The translations under genes were made by a program, and so were the position numbers. DNA of 64,000 bases, taken from Phytoseiulus persimilis (Eukaryota; Arthropoda; Arachnida; Mesostigmata; Phytoseiidae). Numbering within the stretch: the first letter of the stretch is position 1; each line of letters begins with the position of its first letter. Below the pieces are notes generated by a model that saw nothing but the letters and a program-made list of their open reading frames with translations, was not told the origin of the DNA and searched no databases. The stretch lies in NCBI GenBank assembly GCA_037576195.1, contig CM075104.1:5524775-5588774 (forward strand). Reading direction: 5' to 3'. Below are positions 45,228 to 56,550 of this stretch, piece by piece.

Positions 45228-47430
45228 CAGGTGGTTCCAGGGAGCAGGCAGGTACCGCTGTGAGCAACTGACGGCTTTCCGGAGCCGGTCTCGGGTTTGT
45301 GTGGTCGAGGACAGCACTTCTACCTGTGACGGCTGCAGCTAGGCCGAAGGTAGAACAAAATGCTGAGATTGGATGTACCTACATCGCTTGTCCTGAGTAA
45401 TTATTCTATTCTCCTGCCGTCGGGATGCTCGATGAAGAACACTTGATAGCGCTGGTTTGACGGTCGTTCCGTGAACGGGACCAGGTTATGACTATGACGT
45501 TCTCAATAGTTCACAGCCCCCAGAGCCAAATCAGAGCCTCGAGCCGTGGGACCGAGTGGCCGCTCGCAGTAGCGTAGCGAGCCTCCATGATGCCCGCGGC
45601 GGACTGGGTGCCTCCCTCTGTTTTTTTCGAGGTCGAAGGACGTGGATGTTTTTAATGCGCGCTGATTGTATTCTTAGATGACATCAAATACGAAAAGTGA
45701 TGAACTCCAACGAGTTCTTCAGGGAGATGGGGACAATTTGCGCGAGCTAACCCGAATGTGAGCAACAAGATCATTGTATGGGCAACTGGATTACATGATC
45801 TTGTTGGGTAATTTCCCTCGCCTCAGGGGCTGCGAACTCTTTTATGAACTCGTTGATGTTGAACTCATCCGTGAAGGAAATCTCGGTAGATAGAACAGCG
45901 AGGTTTGTCCTGTTCTTTGGTGACATGGTGGTTGATTGTAGATGAGTTTCAATTTGCGCCGAGTTCGTTGTTGGTGTCGTATCGCTGGCCCGACTCGGGC
46001 GTCGATTCCCCTCCTCGTGAGGTTGCCCTTGTCTTCCCGCAAGCACGCCCTTCCCCATGTGAGTGACGCAGTTCAGAGGTAATCAAGCGCGCCTTCACGG
46101 TAGCCCTTGATAGTTTGAAACAGGCTTCTGAGCCGAGCGTCCACCAGCAAGCAAGGACTTCGAACCAATGACTTGTGTCTTGATCAACACCAAGAACAAT
46201 CTGATGTCAAGGGCATCTTGAGATGACTGAAGTTTGAGAGTGAAAAAAATTCCAAGAGCAGACGGGACATGCGGAGGATTCCCGAACATCGCTTGGCAGA
46301 GCCGAGTTGGAGTGAATTGACGAAAATCCCTTAATGTTCGCTTCACTCAAGCTGTGACGCCGATCCTGAAGCAGATTAGATCCTCGTACGATGAGGATGA
46401 TCCCTCCACGTCGGCTCTCGACTAGGAGGCTTTCTTGAATACCTTTAGTATGTCGGTGGCGGAGAGCCCGAACGTTGTTTGGAAATGTTTGCCGAGTAAC
46501 TCATCGACTTATGCAACGGAGCGGCTTCCCGAGCAGGTTTGTATGAGCGGAAGACTTCGAGTTGCCTCGCCCTCGAGGTCCACCTCGAATCATGATTGAG
46601 CGTTCAGGGAGGCTAACTGAGATTCGGCTCTGTCGAGTGAGCAACGTTTGCAGGCGTCAACCTCTTGACTTCGCCAACGGTTACGACTGTGGAATAAGCT
46701 GTGGCGGGGACTCCTTCAATGAGGTGGGTATGGGAATAAGTCTGATTCTTCTCCTGGGCTTCTCACTGAGCTGCAGGATGAGATCGGATCAATGGATGAA
46801 GCCTGAACCGTTTTGGATTCTATTGGAACGTCATTACATCGTGATTGGTAAGGTTCTGCGGATCCATTCTCTACCGGCGATTTTCAGAGCAGCCGACTGA
46901 TGCGAAAATAGTGAGGGAGAAGGGGTCGATATGGAGCATTTTTGTTCTCAGAATTCAGAGGTGTCTGTCGAAGCCTAGTTCTGGCCCTGGAGCGAGACGG
47001 TAGACTCGGAAGGAAAGTCGAATCCGATACATCGCTGTATATTTTGTGAGACATTCGATTGTTCGGTCAAATGAGGACATGGTCATGGCTGGAAGTTGGC
47101 GAGGTAAGAGCCTCCCGAAGTGAGTTCTCGGATCGTTCGTGAGGCAACAAAATCGCGAGGTGTTCATCTGATTCGCTTCTGTTGTGAATCTAGACTCGTA
47201 CCCTCAGGATCGCGCTAGTGAGTTTTCCAAGCTCAGAAAACCTGAGTTTTCTTCATGATTCTAAAGAACCTGGTGTTTTCGTCCAATCTGAAGATACGAT
47301 AATATTCAGGTTCCAGAACGCCGTATACACCGAATGCCAATCTTGGAAGCGCCGTCGCTGAAGTCAACAAAGCATGAGTCCAAGAGACGCGGCCCGTCGA
47401 TTCATCGTTCGACTCTGATGAGAAGCTCCA
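45228..47430. other. Intergenic, no gene recognised
   Basis: Open frames of up to about 110 codons (for example 46562-46900 + and 46058-45771 -) have no recognisable motif. The base composition does not differ visibly from the surroundings. Confidence 0.35.
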
Positions 47431-47866
47431 GGACGTCGACCCCAAAAAAATGGTGGCGATGCCCGACGCCGATTCTTGGGGGATCACAAGTAGATATCGT
47501 AACCTGGAAGAAGAAGATGGCTCGAATGGGTTTCCCGTGAAACCCGGAGCTTTATCACCATCGTGGAGCCGGACCCGTGGAGACCGAATTACAATTCGGC
47601 GTGAGTCCCGCAAAGGTGGAGGAGAAAAAGGAGAATCATCGAACAGGCGACATCACTTCTGGAAAAAAGTGGTTAAAAAGTTCCCTGTAGCGCCACGAAG
47701 ATATCGTCTTGCGGGCTCCGCACCATGTGTCCAACGCACAAGCTCCCGTGGCCGAGGATCGGATACGCGATCATTTTAGGAAAGTGGAGTGCTGTCTGGC
47801 GGAAGAGGACGTGTTGGATATCCTGAATCAGCCAGGTCGGAATTAAAACAGAAGGGCTGAAAAGAC

Positions 47867-48145
47867 GACCGGCTCGTTGGCCGTGTGGCATAAACCAACG
47901 CCTTGGGTGCCACGCTAAGCTAGCAATCGCGGGTTCGATCCCCGGCCGACAACAAGAAAATTCTTATGTGATAAAAAGAGGATTTAATTCATATCAGAAT
48001 TAAATCTGAGCCATCTCAAGACCCAAGCCCACCGCCCGCAATGGTATTTGCGAGGCGATAGGGAGTGTTACTGAAGCAATACCGGAAGGTGATTCCGGGA
48101 CACTTCTGAGGGCTGGCTGAGAGGTTCAGTCGGAAAACAGAGGGA
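47867..48145 (+). mobile_element. tRNA-derived SINE, copy 2, inserted into a LINE
   Basis: A 279-bp copy of the family seen at 31444-31713, flanked by the direct repeat GCTGAAAAGAC (47856-47866 and 48146-48156). Box A TGGCCGTGTGG is at 47878-47888 and box B GGTTCGATCCC at 47932-47942. It has a TAGCAATCG segment that copy 1 lacks, so copy 1 has lost part of the tRNA-like loop region. The LINE frame resumes in the right-hand duplication (LKRLPSYKDLLNTVQ). Confidence 0.87.
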
Positions 48146-48146
48146 G

Positions 48147-50316
48147 CTGAAAAGACTCCCCAGCTATAAGGACCTGCTAAACACCGTTCAGGGTGCAATG
48201 GCACAGAGCACTAAACTCGTATCTCTAAACCCGAGAGAGGAATTGTTCTCACCAGAGCTATCGAAATTAACGAGACTCACGAAAGAGCGAAATCGGGAAT
48301 GGAGGAGAGCGAGGACGAACAAACTCGACGACAGAGAAGCGGAAAAACGATGCCGACAGGCACAGGACGATGTTCAGAACGAGGTAACACGCTTGCTCGG
48401 AATTGAAGATCGCAAAGTTTACGATCGAATCATGGGTGCACCTAGACAACCGAGATCCAAAGCTTTCTGGGACCACATCAAAAGAGGGGAAAGGAAACCG
48501 CCAAACAGAGCCCAGCTGATAGATGAGAGTGGCAACATCATTCAAACACCAGAGATCGCGTCTTGTCTCACTCAAGTAGCAAAAAGCATGTTAGGCGATA
48601 GGGAGCAATCACAAGGAAATGCAACCCGCTCCCAAACCAGGCAACCGCTAGAACTGACCATGACGGGGGAGATGATGAAGGCGACGTTCACGTCGATTTC
48701 AGCCTCCTCCGCTACTGGCCCAGACAAAATACCTGTCAAAGTCCTCAAAGCGCTGGACGAGGTTGGATATGAATACATATCAAGCACCTTCAACGCGATT
48801 CTAGAAGGGAGACACGAACTCCCTGGGGAATGGAGGAGAGGAAGAGTATCCTTGAAAGAAAAACCAAACTCTACCAAAGGAAAGCACACAACATACAGAG
48901 CCATTACAGTGTCGGACGTCCTGTACAGGGTTTTCACCAAAATGTTGGGGAAACACATACAAGAATGGACGGAAGACAGTGGACAGCTATCAGAAATGCA
49001 AAATGGGTTTAGGAGAGATCGCAGGGGGGGTGATAATATCCTCATGCTCAGTGCGGCCTTTGAGATCGCAAAGTCCCAGAATAAGGGACTATATTGCGTC
49101 TTCCTGGATGCCACGAAAGCATACGACCGAGTCGATCGGGAGAAGCTCTGGCAAACACTAGAAGAGAGAGGAATGAACACACCGCTGCTCCAACTCCTCA
49201 AATGCATGTACGAGGACACACAGGTGACCCTAAAATATGCGGAACACGCCTCCGATGAAGTATCCATACCAATTGGGCTTCGCCAGGGCTGTCCGCTTTC
49301 CGTACCTCTCTTCTGTCTATACATCGCGAACCTGGAACGCGAACTGCTTGCTACAGGGATCGGATTCAGAGTTCCAGACCATTACTGGAAAGAAGGGGGC
49401 AACAAGCCCCTCAGAATCCCAGGACTGCTATTCGCTGATGATATTATCTCAATGGCGAATAACTCAACAAAATGGAAAGACTCCTCGAGGTAACAACGAA
49501 TTTCGGGGACAAAAGTCCATCGAATTCAACCCTCAAAAGAGCAGCGTGATAATATTCTCCCGACCACACGACGACCATATCGATAGTAGACACCTCAAAA
49601 TACAAGGAACTTCAATACCAATGGTAGAATCCCACAAGTATCTTGGGCTCGATCTATCGGCAGAGGAAGACTGTCTCACCAAACACTGGGAGAATATGTT
49701 CACCAAAGCAAACCTAGCTAGCCAGAGACTCAATTCGAGAACTCTTCGGAGCTCCAATAGATTTGAGGTGACAAAAATTCTCTGGAAAGCTACAGCAGTC
49801 CCTCAACTCACATATTGCAACTCAGCTCGTCCGACGCCAGGGAGACCACAAGTGAACTGATGTACTTCGAGAGGATGAAATGGCCGAAAATTTTCCGCCC
49901 ACATAGATGGCCGAAAATTTTCCTCCAGGCTACCGAAACAACAAACACCAGGTTCGAAGCGACAGAGAGACTCAGAAAACTGAGAACACAATTTGATCTG
50001 AGTGACTTCGGAATAGCCAGGAACACATCAGGACAGCCAATGTGGAACGCATTCCGCAAAGACCTTAGAAAAAAAGGTGCAAGATAAACTGGACTCTACA
50101 TGGAAACAAGCCATGCAGTCCAAATCCACATTGGCGTGTTATCGGCAACACAAGGAGTCCAGAGGTCTCCAACAAAGGCTGTACGACAACACGCGCGGAA
50201 GCCAGCTTTTAGCTCTAACGAGAGCAGGGATGTTAACCATCCTGAAAAAGCACCGAAACCGTGACTCTTCCATCGACATCAAATGCCACAGGCATACATG
50301 CTACGCAGGCATGTAG
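48147..50316 (+). pseudogene. Non-LTR retrotransposon (LINE) reverse transcriptase, frameshifted
   Basis: From 48147 to 49493 one frame encodes a pre-RT region (LVSLNPREELFSPELSKL, WRRARTNKL) and most of the RT domain. Visible are SSATGPDKIPVKVLKA, the metal site YCVFLDATKAYDRVD, GLRQGCPLS and the second metal site LLFADDII. A frameshift near 49480 moves the thumb region (IEFNPQKSSVIIFS, HKYLGLDLS) to another frame, and further shifts occur near 49855 and 50085. The C-terminal part (LYDNTRGSQLLALTRAGML) ends in a truncated Cys/His segment. A 27-bp tandem duplication containing ATGGCCGAAAATTTTCC lies at 49880-49923. The clade (CR1/L2-like or related) is uncertain. The upstream endonuclease part is missing or unrecognisable, and the copy is interrupted by a SINE. 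Confidence 0.85.
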
Positions 50317-51119
50317 CTCAATACCTCAGGGCGAAGTTTTGGCTGAGAGATGGACTCGGAATATCTACTCTCGCGGAGGATCAAACAAGGACACGGTCAC
50401 CGTGCTTGTCACTGGGTCTGCATCTGGCGTACCAGCGTCTACTGTGGTCTCGCTGGCACGCAAGCATTGTCCCGCCGTCCTCACGGTTTCGAACGAAGGA
50501 GGATTCCCCCTCCCAAGTCTGAGAAGGGATGGGTGACCAAGGCAAGGTTCGGCCAAAGCCTCGAAACCTTTCTGACGCCGCAGACAAGAGGGAGTTATGG
50601 CGAGAGCAGTCCCGGTAGCCATGGGGAAGCAAAGGTACGTCAGACAGGTCGAGAGAGTGTGGAGTTTCGGAAAGATCGAGCCGGCGGATTCGGAGCAACA
50701 TAAATGATTGGAGGAGCTGACGCTTGAAGGTGGAGAATGGTCAGCCAGAGTAGACAAAGAGGCACAAGTCAGTATTACTTCGGAGAAGTCAGCAGGGAAG
50801 TTCGGATTGGAAAGAAGTTCAAGTGTCCTGAAGAATATCCGGGAGAAGGGAGAAGCCCATGTCACCCAGTTGAGTGAGCGATAATTCTGTTGGAGACGGA
50901 TGGAATGCAACTGGAGGAAGTAACACTGACAATCTTTCCGGCGGAGGCAAAGCTTCCGAGAGTATTGAACGGAAATTGAGAAGCAATCGCGACTCCGATG
51001 AGAGTACTAGGAAGAACGGACCTCACGGAATCCGACCAGGATGAGGTAGAAGATGCCAGACCCGTCAGGTGAAAGCCTTGCAGATTGTCAGAGAATCAAG
51101 CCCTGAGCAAGATAACAGC
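50317..51119. other. Between LINE and Ty3 relic, nothing assigned
   Basis: It may be the eroded 3' end of the LINE and gag/protease part of the following Ty3 relic, but no motif is clear. The long - strand frame 50910-50365 looks like a shadow. Confidence 0.3.
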
Positions 51120-51720
51120 GAACTGTAAGATGCAGATATGATAGGAAGGTTGAAGTCAGAATATGCGAGCCTAGTATCGCTGCTGAGAGAAGCGGATGGT
51201 GCACTGGAGAAGAGTCATAGACTACAGAAAACTGAATAGTCAAACAGTGAAACTCAGTTGCCCATTGCCGATCATTGACGGCATACTGGACGGAGTCGGA
51301 AAGAAAAGACTATATTCAGCGTTCGACACAGCGTGGGTATACTTTCAAACACCGATGATAACGAGGGCTTCAGGATGGTGGCGTTCGTCACCAAGGAGGG
51401 AAACTTCGAACCGAAGGTCCTCATGATGCGGCCGTGCAATGCGCTTGCGAAATTTCAAGAACTGAGAAGCACTACATTACAAGGTCGAAAAACAGCAAGC
51501 ATCCCCATTTTTCGACGATCTAATCACAGCGTCAGACGATTACTTTGGAGAACCGGAGCAGGTTATTCGTGTTATTGAAGGCGTCAAGGAATTTTGTTTC
51601 GCTGGCTGCACACGACAGAGGCGGGCATTTCGGAATAGATAGAACGTTACAGTTGATGCGCACAAGGTATTGGTTTCAGAAAAGGGGGTAGAACACGAAG
51701 CGGCATGTATTGGGTCATAT
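51120..51720 (+). pseudogene. Ty3/gypsy pol relic (RT and integrase zinc domain)
   Basis: Motifs across three frames: SEYASLVSLLREADG (about 51155), WRRVIDYRKLNSQTV (about 51202), PLPIIDGILDG, then the RT middle (VAFVTKEGNFEPKV, about 51378-51420). An FDDLITASDDYF segment (about 51518) stands in place of the YxDD site. Directly after it is the integrase zinc-binding block (LAAHDRGGHFG, LMRTRYWF, about 51602-51680). RNase H is missing, so the copy has an internal deletion in addition to frameshifts. No LTRs recognised. Confidence 0.75.
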
Positions 51721-52526
51721 TCAATGAAGGTGCCGTAATCTGACGAGGGCGCCGATTCGTCAAGAATTCTCGCTTCGACCAGCTCATCATACTTGCAGGT
51801 TAGAGCTTAAGGAGACCCACTCATGTAACGGGCGCATGCTTGAGAAATTATTCCTTGGAAACACGAACTTCTAGATTGGAAATAAAACCAGTTATGGTTA
51901 GGTCGCCCCTTGGACTTCTATTCGATGACAAGCGAATCCGTTTCAAAAACTTCGTTATCCTTAACCAAAGGATTATCCGGACCCCGGATCTGAAAGGGCA
52001 AATGGAAATACGAGGATATGGAGGGTAATGATCCACAGGCCCTGAGTAGTTTCAGCGGTATCGGAGGGAGATTGTGGGAAAAATTTGCGAATTTGATTTT
52101 TTTTTTTCTGTTTTCTGAGGGCCTGTTCCCTGCCTGAGGACCCTATCAAGTTTCTGAAAGACCGATTCTAATGATTGAGGTAGGGAGCCTGCGCATTTCA
52201 TTTCCGATCTGTAAGTTTGTGTTTCCGAGAAATTATTTCTTGAAAATGACCCCCGTTACTCGAGTTGGTCCCCTTAATTTTTTTTTTGCGTGATGTGAGT
52301 TCCATTCCCATATTTTTAGCGCAGAAATGCGCTTTTCTTCGGACGTGCTCACTAGGGTGTAACTAGGAGTGGAACGAAAACATCGGAACGACAAAATCGC
52401 AGCACTTGAATTTCATGTGGTTAATCTCGATGGCTTGTCATAAATCAAGGACAATGAAGTGATAGTTGGCGATTGAGTTTCGGAAAGAAATACTCATACA
52501 TGAGGACTCAGCCAAGGCCAGCCATT
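51721..52526. other. No gene recognised
   Basis: Contains T-rich runs at about 52099-52110 and 52279-52287. Nothing coding can be supported. Confidence 0.35.
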
Positions 52527-52830
52527 TCCGATGACAAAAAAATGATCCGGGAGGACCGAGCGAAGTCACCCTGGACAGAAAAAACAGCGATAAGCAAAAT
52601 CCAATTGCTGGAACCGTGGTGGATGCCGTTATGACAAGCTCCAGGGTGAGGAACTTCAACTTGGTCTCTCATGAAGGCATCCATTTCAGATGACAAAGAA
52701 ATGCTTTTGTTGGCTCTGGTGGCGCATTCGCACACCAGATTTTCAACTCCAAGGCCGACTTGCAGGAGGATCGAGCGAAGTCACCCTGGACGGACAAATT
52801 TTTGCGAGAAGCAAAATACAATCGGTAAAG
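52527..52830. repeat. Diverged tandem duplication
   Basis: Three landmarks recur in the same order: CATTTCCGATGACAAA / CATTTCAGATGACAAA (about 52525 and 52683), GAGCGAAGTCACCCTGGAC (about 52559 and 52776) and AGCAAAATCCAAT / AGCAAAATACAAT (about 52595 and 52815). The first copy lacks about 60-70 bp present in the second. Confidence 0.6.
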
Positions 52831-52861
52831 CTGTGCTGGTTTCGTCATCGGAGCCATCGGC

Positions 52862-53242
52862 TTGATGCTTTACGTTGATTTCAGAGAAAAGAACACTGTA
52901 GAAACCGACGAGATAACGGATCGCGATTGTTCTACGACCGACCCTCACTATCTATGGATAGAATTCATGGACAATGAACGAATCCGGAAAAGCGCGAGAA
53001 CGAAAGATAGACCCTCATTGGTAACAAGACAAGCGTTACGAGTTAAAACAGACTTGGACCCCTATTCTCAGAAAAACGGTTTCCTTCGAGGTTTCGAAGA
53101 TAATCAAATGCCGTCGTACAAATTTTCGGACCTGTCTGACCTGTGGAACAACGACCCACTTCTCCGATGGTACAACTCAGAACAGAATTACAATACGCGA
53201 GTAATCACCGATTCTAAACTCAAAATCATCGATTATTATTAG
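52862..53242 (+). CDS. Open frame of 126 codons, unrecognised
   Basis: Starts MMLYVDFREKNTVETDE and ends KLKIIDYY. Composition is polar and protein-like (many D, N, R, Y) and unlike the surrounding transposon frames, but no domain is recognised and no promoter or poly(A) signal is evident. It may be a piece of an unidentified mobile element. Confidence 0.25.
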   Translation: MMLYVDFREKNTVETDEITDRDCSTTDPHYLWIEFMDNERIRKSARTKDRPSLVTRQALRVKTDLDPYSQKNGFLRGFEDNQMPSYKFSDLSDLWNNDPLLRWYNSEQNYNTRVITDSKLKIIDYY

Positions 53243-53396
53243 AGAGGATGGATTCTGCGAACACGATCCGAATGTCTGTCAACGTCCAAAGTTCGCTAAC
53301 ACACGCATTCGATGTCACAAGCGACAAAATCTACATGCAGCCCACAATTTTCTGTATCGGTGAAACTCGGAAAGATAACTCCACAGTCCCATCTCT

Positions 53397-53830
53397 GACT
53401 TATAGAGATGATTCCGGTATCGATTCGACCATACTTCTTGGCGTCCACGGTCGACCTCCTATTCATAGAGGTGATTCCGGTATCGATTTGACCATACATC
53501 TTTGCGTCCACGGAGGTGGATCTATCTACAGAGATGATTCCGGTACCGATTTCGCCATACTCCTTGGCGTCCGCGGAGGTGGATCCAGGCAGTCGACCCC
53601 CTATTTATAGAGGTTATTCCGGTATCGATTTGACCATACTTCTGGGGGTCTATGGAGGTGATTCTGGGACCGATCTGACCATTACTTTCCAAGTCTGGAG
53701 GGGTGATCCCGGAACAAATATGACCATTACTTACCAAATCTGGAGAGGTGATTTCGGCATCAATAAGACCATACTTTTCCAAACCTGAAGAGGTGATTCC
53801 GGGACCAATCTGAGCATACTCTCTCGAGTC
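53397..53830. repeat. 45-bp minisatellite array, left half
   Basis: Eight or so diverged copies of the 45-bp unit, some separated by an extra segment such as GTCGACCTCCTATT. Both strands are open through most of the array: on + as 15-residue units like YRGYSGIDLTILLGV, on - like VSNGHICSGITPPDL. The array is cut at CTCTCGAGTC by the R1-type LINE. Confidence 0.82.
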
Positions 53831-56286
53831 TTTTTTTTTTTCTGGCGGGAGGGGAAATTCCTCCGGATACAAGAGATGGGACTTACGTCCGTTACCCTAG
53901 TTATGAGGTGTGTCCTCTAAAACCCCTCCCTCCGCCCTTTTGGTGACTGGGCACTCAAGGCAAGCCCTGTATTGTATTACTTCCGGGTCACCAAGGGCCG
54001 TGCGCTTCGTCAGTCAGCTCTCGTCTCCCTTTTGTTATCTATTCTCCGTTCTGTCTTGCGGCTAGGGTTCCCTACGGGACCTCAGGCGCAGGCATAATTT
54101 GCCCGTTTAGTTCTGCGTTTCTTCGCATGAGCATGTTCTCCTTTTTTTTGAGTATACATCCTATTTTGCGTGAGATTAAATTCCACTTACCTTCATTTTG
54201 CAGCATCTTCTGGACCAGTTCTGGGACCGTGCCTCCTTCTAAGCCTCGTCTTGGCTGAGACAGCGCTTCGCAAGTGAAGACCGTATGATCCACATCGTCT
54301 TCTGCCCCTGAATCGCAAAGGATGCACAGTGGGCTAGGAGCTTTCTTGAAGCGATGAAGGTACGTCTGGAAATCTCCGTGTCCTGTGAGGACTTGGGTTG
54401 TGTGGTACGTTAGTTCACCGAATTCCCGCTTGTACCAGCTTCGCAGATCCGATATGCTATCGTAGGTCGTTCTGCCGGTCAGCGAGCTGCTCCAAGATTG
54501 TTGCCACTTGTTAAGCGTCTCTTCGCGTATCTCTTCATCCTTTTCTTGGGCCTCCTCGTCACTTCCGGACTCGTCGTCCCCATCTCGGATCTTGTCGCGC
54601 CTGTAGGTCTCCACTCTCTCCTGCGCTAGGAAGGGCCACGGGATCGCGCGGGCCAGCACAAGCAAAGCTGAAGTGGATACCGTGCGATAGGCTCTAGTGA
54701 TCCTTATCGCGGTGATTCTTTGCGCTCGTTCCAGAGCGTCTCTGTTCTTTTTGTATCGCAGCGCAGATGGACTACAAATAGGGGCGGCATACAGAGCGAT
54801 GGATTGGGCCACTGTGGCCAAAATCCTCCTTTGCTCCTCAGATGCTCCATATGTGCGCGGTAAAATCGTTGCTATGTCGGTTGCCGCTTTCGTGGCCTTA
54901 TTGACGACCATCTTGATGTGTTCAGTCCCCTTCAGGTCGGACTGTAATAGAACTCCCAAGTATTTCGCGGATCTGGCCACTTCTACTCTATGTCCTTCCA
55001 CTACCACTGTTGGGAGGCGGTCCTTTTTGCGTTTGATCAGCATCACAGCCTCCGTTTTCTCAGGCGCAAGGGCGAGGTGATTCGCTTTCATCCACCGTGA
55101 GATTATGTCAAGTGAGTCCTGTGTGATTTCTTCCAGTTCCTCAATTGATCTTGCCTTAGTTATGATCGCAAGGTCGTCAGCGTATGCGACAGTCACAGCT
55201 CCCATTGGGAGTACCTCTCTCAAAACGTCGTCATAAGCCACATTCCACAAGGTCGGTCCTAACACCGAACCCTGCGGAACTCCCGCTGACATTCGATGGG
55301 TTCGACCTTTCTCGTCGACGATCCATCTATTTTGTAGGTAGCAGCTCAGTATTCTCCGGAGGTAAGGGGAGATCTGCCTCTTCTGCAGACTTTTCAGGAC
55401 GACCTCCCACTCGACCGAATTGAAGGCATTCCTGACATCCAGAAGGGTGATGAGGACACGGTCTCTCAGCTTCCGTGAGCGCTGCTTCTCGGCATCAACT
55501 ATTTGCGTAACCATTTCCAGGGCAGACAGGGTGGATCTTCCTCTTCGAAAGCCAAACTGGTTTTCGGAGAGACGCCCGTCCTCTTCAAGCTCATCTTGTA
55601 GTCTTCTGCTTATGATGCTCTCCACTGCCTTGGCGGTTGTGTCCAGCAGGCATATGGGTCTGTAGGAGTTCGGTTTCCCAGGTTTCAGGATCAGTACGAG
55701 CCTTGCAGTTCGCCATTGAGGTGGGAAGATTCCACTCTGTATGATCGCGTTTGCGGCTTTTCTGAAGATGGATGGCCATCTCTTCATGAGATCTTGAGAG
55801 CTTCTGCTGGGATGCCATCGGGTCCCGGTGTTTTGCGGAGCGCGATTCGATCGGCAGCGTCTATAACTTCTTTATTGGTTACCTCGGGGATATCTTCTTC
55901 ATTGATGGATAAGTTCTCTCTCTCGAAATCGGTGCCCTCTGGGAAGAGGTCCGGGACTGCCTTGTCAATTGTTTCGGAGGATAGTTGTCGCCTGTGTCGG
56001 CCAACCTTATCTCGGATGATCTTGTATGGAAGACCCCACACATCCTGTCTGAGATTCTCTAGGAGATCCCTCCAGCTCGCGCGTTTTGCGTCCAAGATAG
56101 TCTTCATGTACTTATTTTTTTCCAGCGAGTATCTTGTTAAGGACTGCTGCGTTGCTTCGGGATTCATGTGTATTGTTCTTCTCGATCGCACGTAGTTTCT
56201 TCGTGCTGAGAGGCAAGTTTTTCTCTGCTCCGCGACTTCTCGCGTCCACCAGTACGCTGGCCTTTTTCGGCCAAGCTGGGGTGATG
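53831..56286 (-). mobile_element. R1-type LINE, 5' truncated, inserted into the minisatellite
   Basis: On the - strand the element begins at 56286 in the region just before RT and ends in an A-run (T-run on +, 53831-53841). It is flanked by the direct repeat CTCTCGAGTC (53821-53830 and 56287-56296), its target duplication. The minisatellite continues on both sides. Truncated 5' end, A-tail and TSD are the normal signature of target-primed reverse transcription. Confidence 0.87.
54072..56286 (-). pseudogene. R1-type LINE reverse transcriptase, one frameshift
   Basis: Two abutting frames: 56286-55784 carries KRPAYWWTREVAEQRKTC and RKTPGPDGIPAEALK, and 55787-54072 carries the rest. A 1-nt deletion near 55790 separates them. 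RT motifs are LILKPGKPNSYRPI, NQFGFRRGRSTLSA, LLDVRNAFNSVEW, AGVPQGSVLGP and the active-site AYADD (about 55170). HKMVVNKATKAAT-like and LYAAPIC segments are typical of the R1 group. Near the C-terminus is a zinc knuckle, CILCDSGAEDDVDH. The protein ends PAPEVP. Apart from the single frameshift the frame is clean, so the insertion is fairly young. Confidence 0.9.
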
Positions 56287-56550
56287 CTCTCGAGTCTAGA
56301 GGGGTGATTCCGAGACCAATCCGAGCATTACTTTCCAACTCTGGAGGGGTGATTCCGAGACCAATCTAGCCATTACTTTCCAACTCTGGAGGGGTGATTC
56401 CGAGACCAATCTGACCATACTTTTCAAAACCTGAAGGGATGATTACGAGACCAATCTGACCATTACTCTCCAACTCTGGAGGGGTGATTCCGAGACCAAT
56501 CTGGCCATTACTTTCCAGCTCTGGAGGGGTGATTCCGAGACCAATCAGAC
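56287..56550. repeat. 45-bp minisatellite array, right half
   Basis: About six units, more homogeneous than the left half. The unit contains CTGGAGGGGTGATTCCGAG and CAATCTGACCATTACTTTCC. On the - strand it is open and in frame with the upstream copia polyprotein, adding repeats like IGLGITPPELESNGQ to its truncated end. Confidence 0.88.

Noticed and set aside
48572-49324. 250-codon frame antisense to the LINE RT
   Set aside because: It is the mirror of the well-supported RT frame and has no motifs of its own.
50365-50910. 181-codon frame on the - strand
   Set aside because: Ser/Pro/Leu-rich translation without motifs, antisense to the LINE/Ty3 relic zone; probably a shadow.
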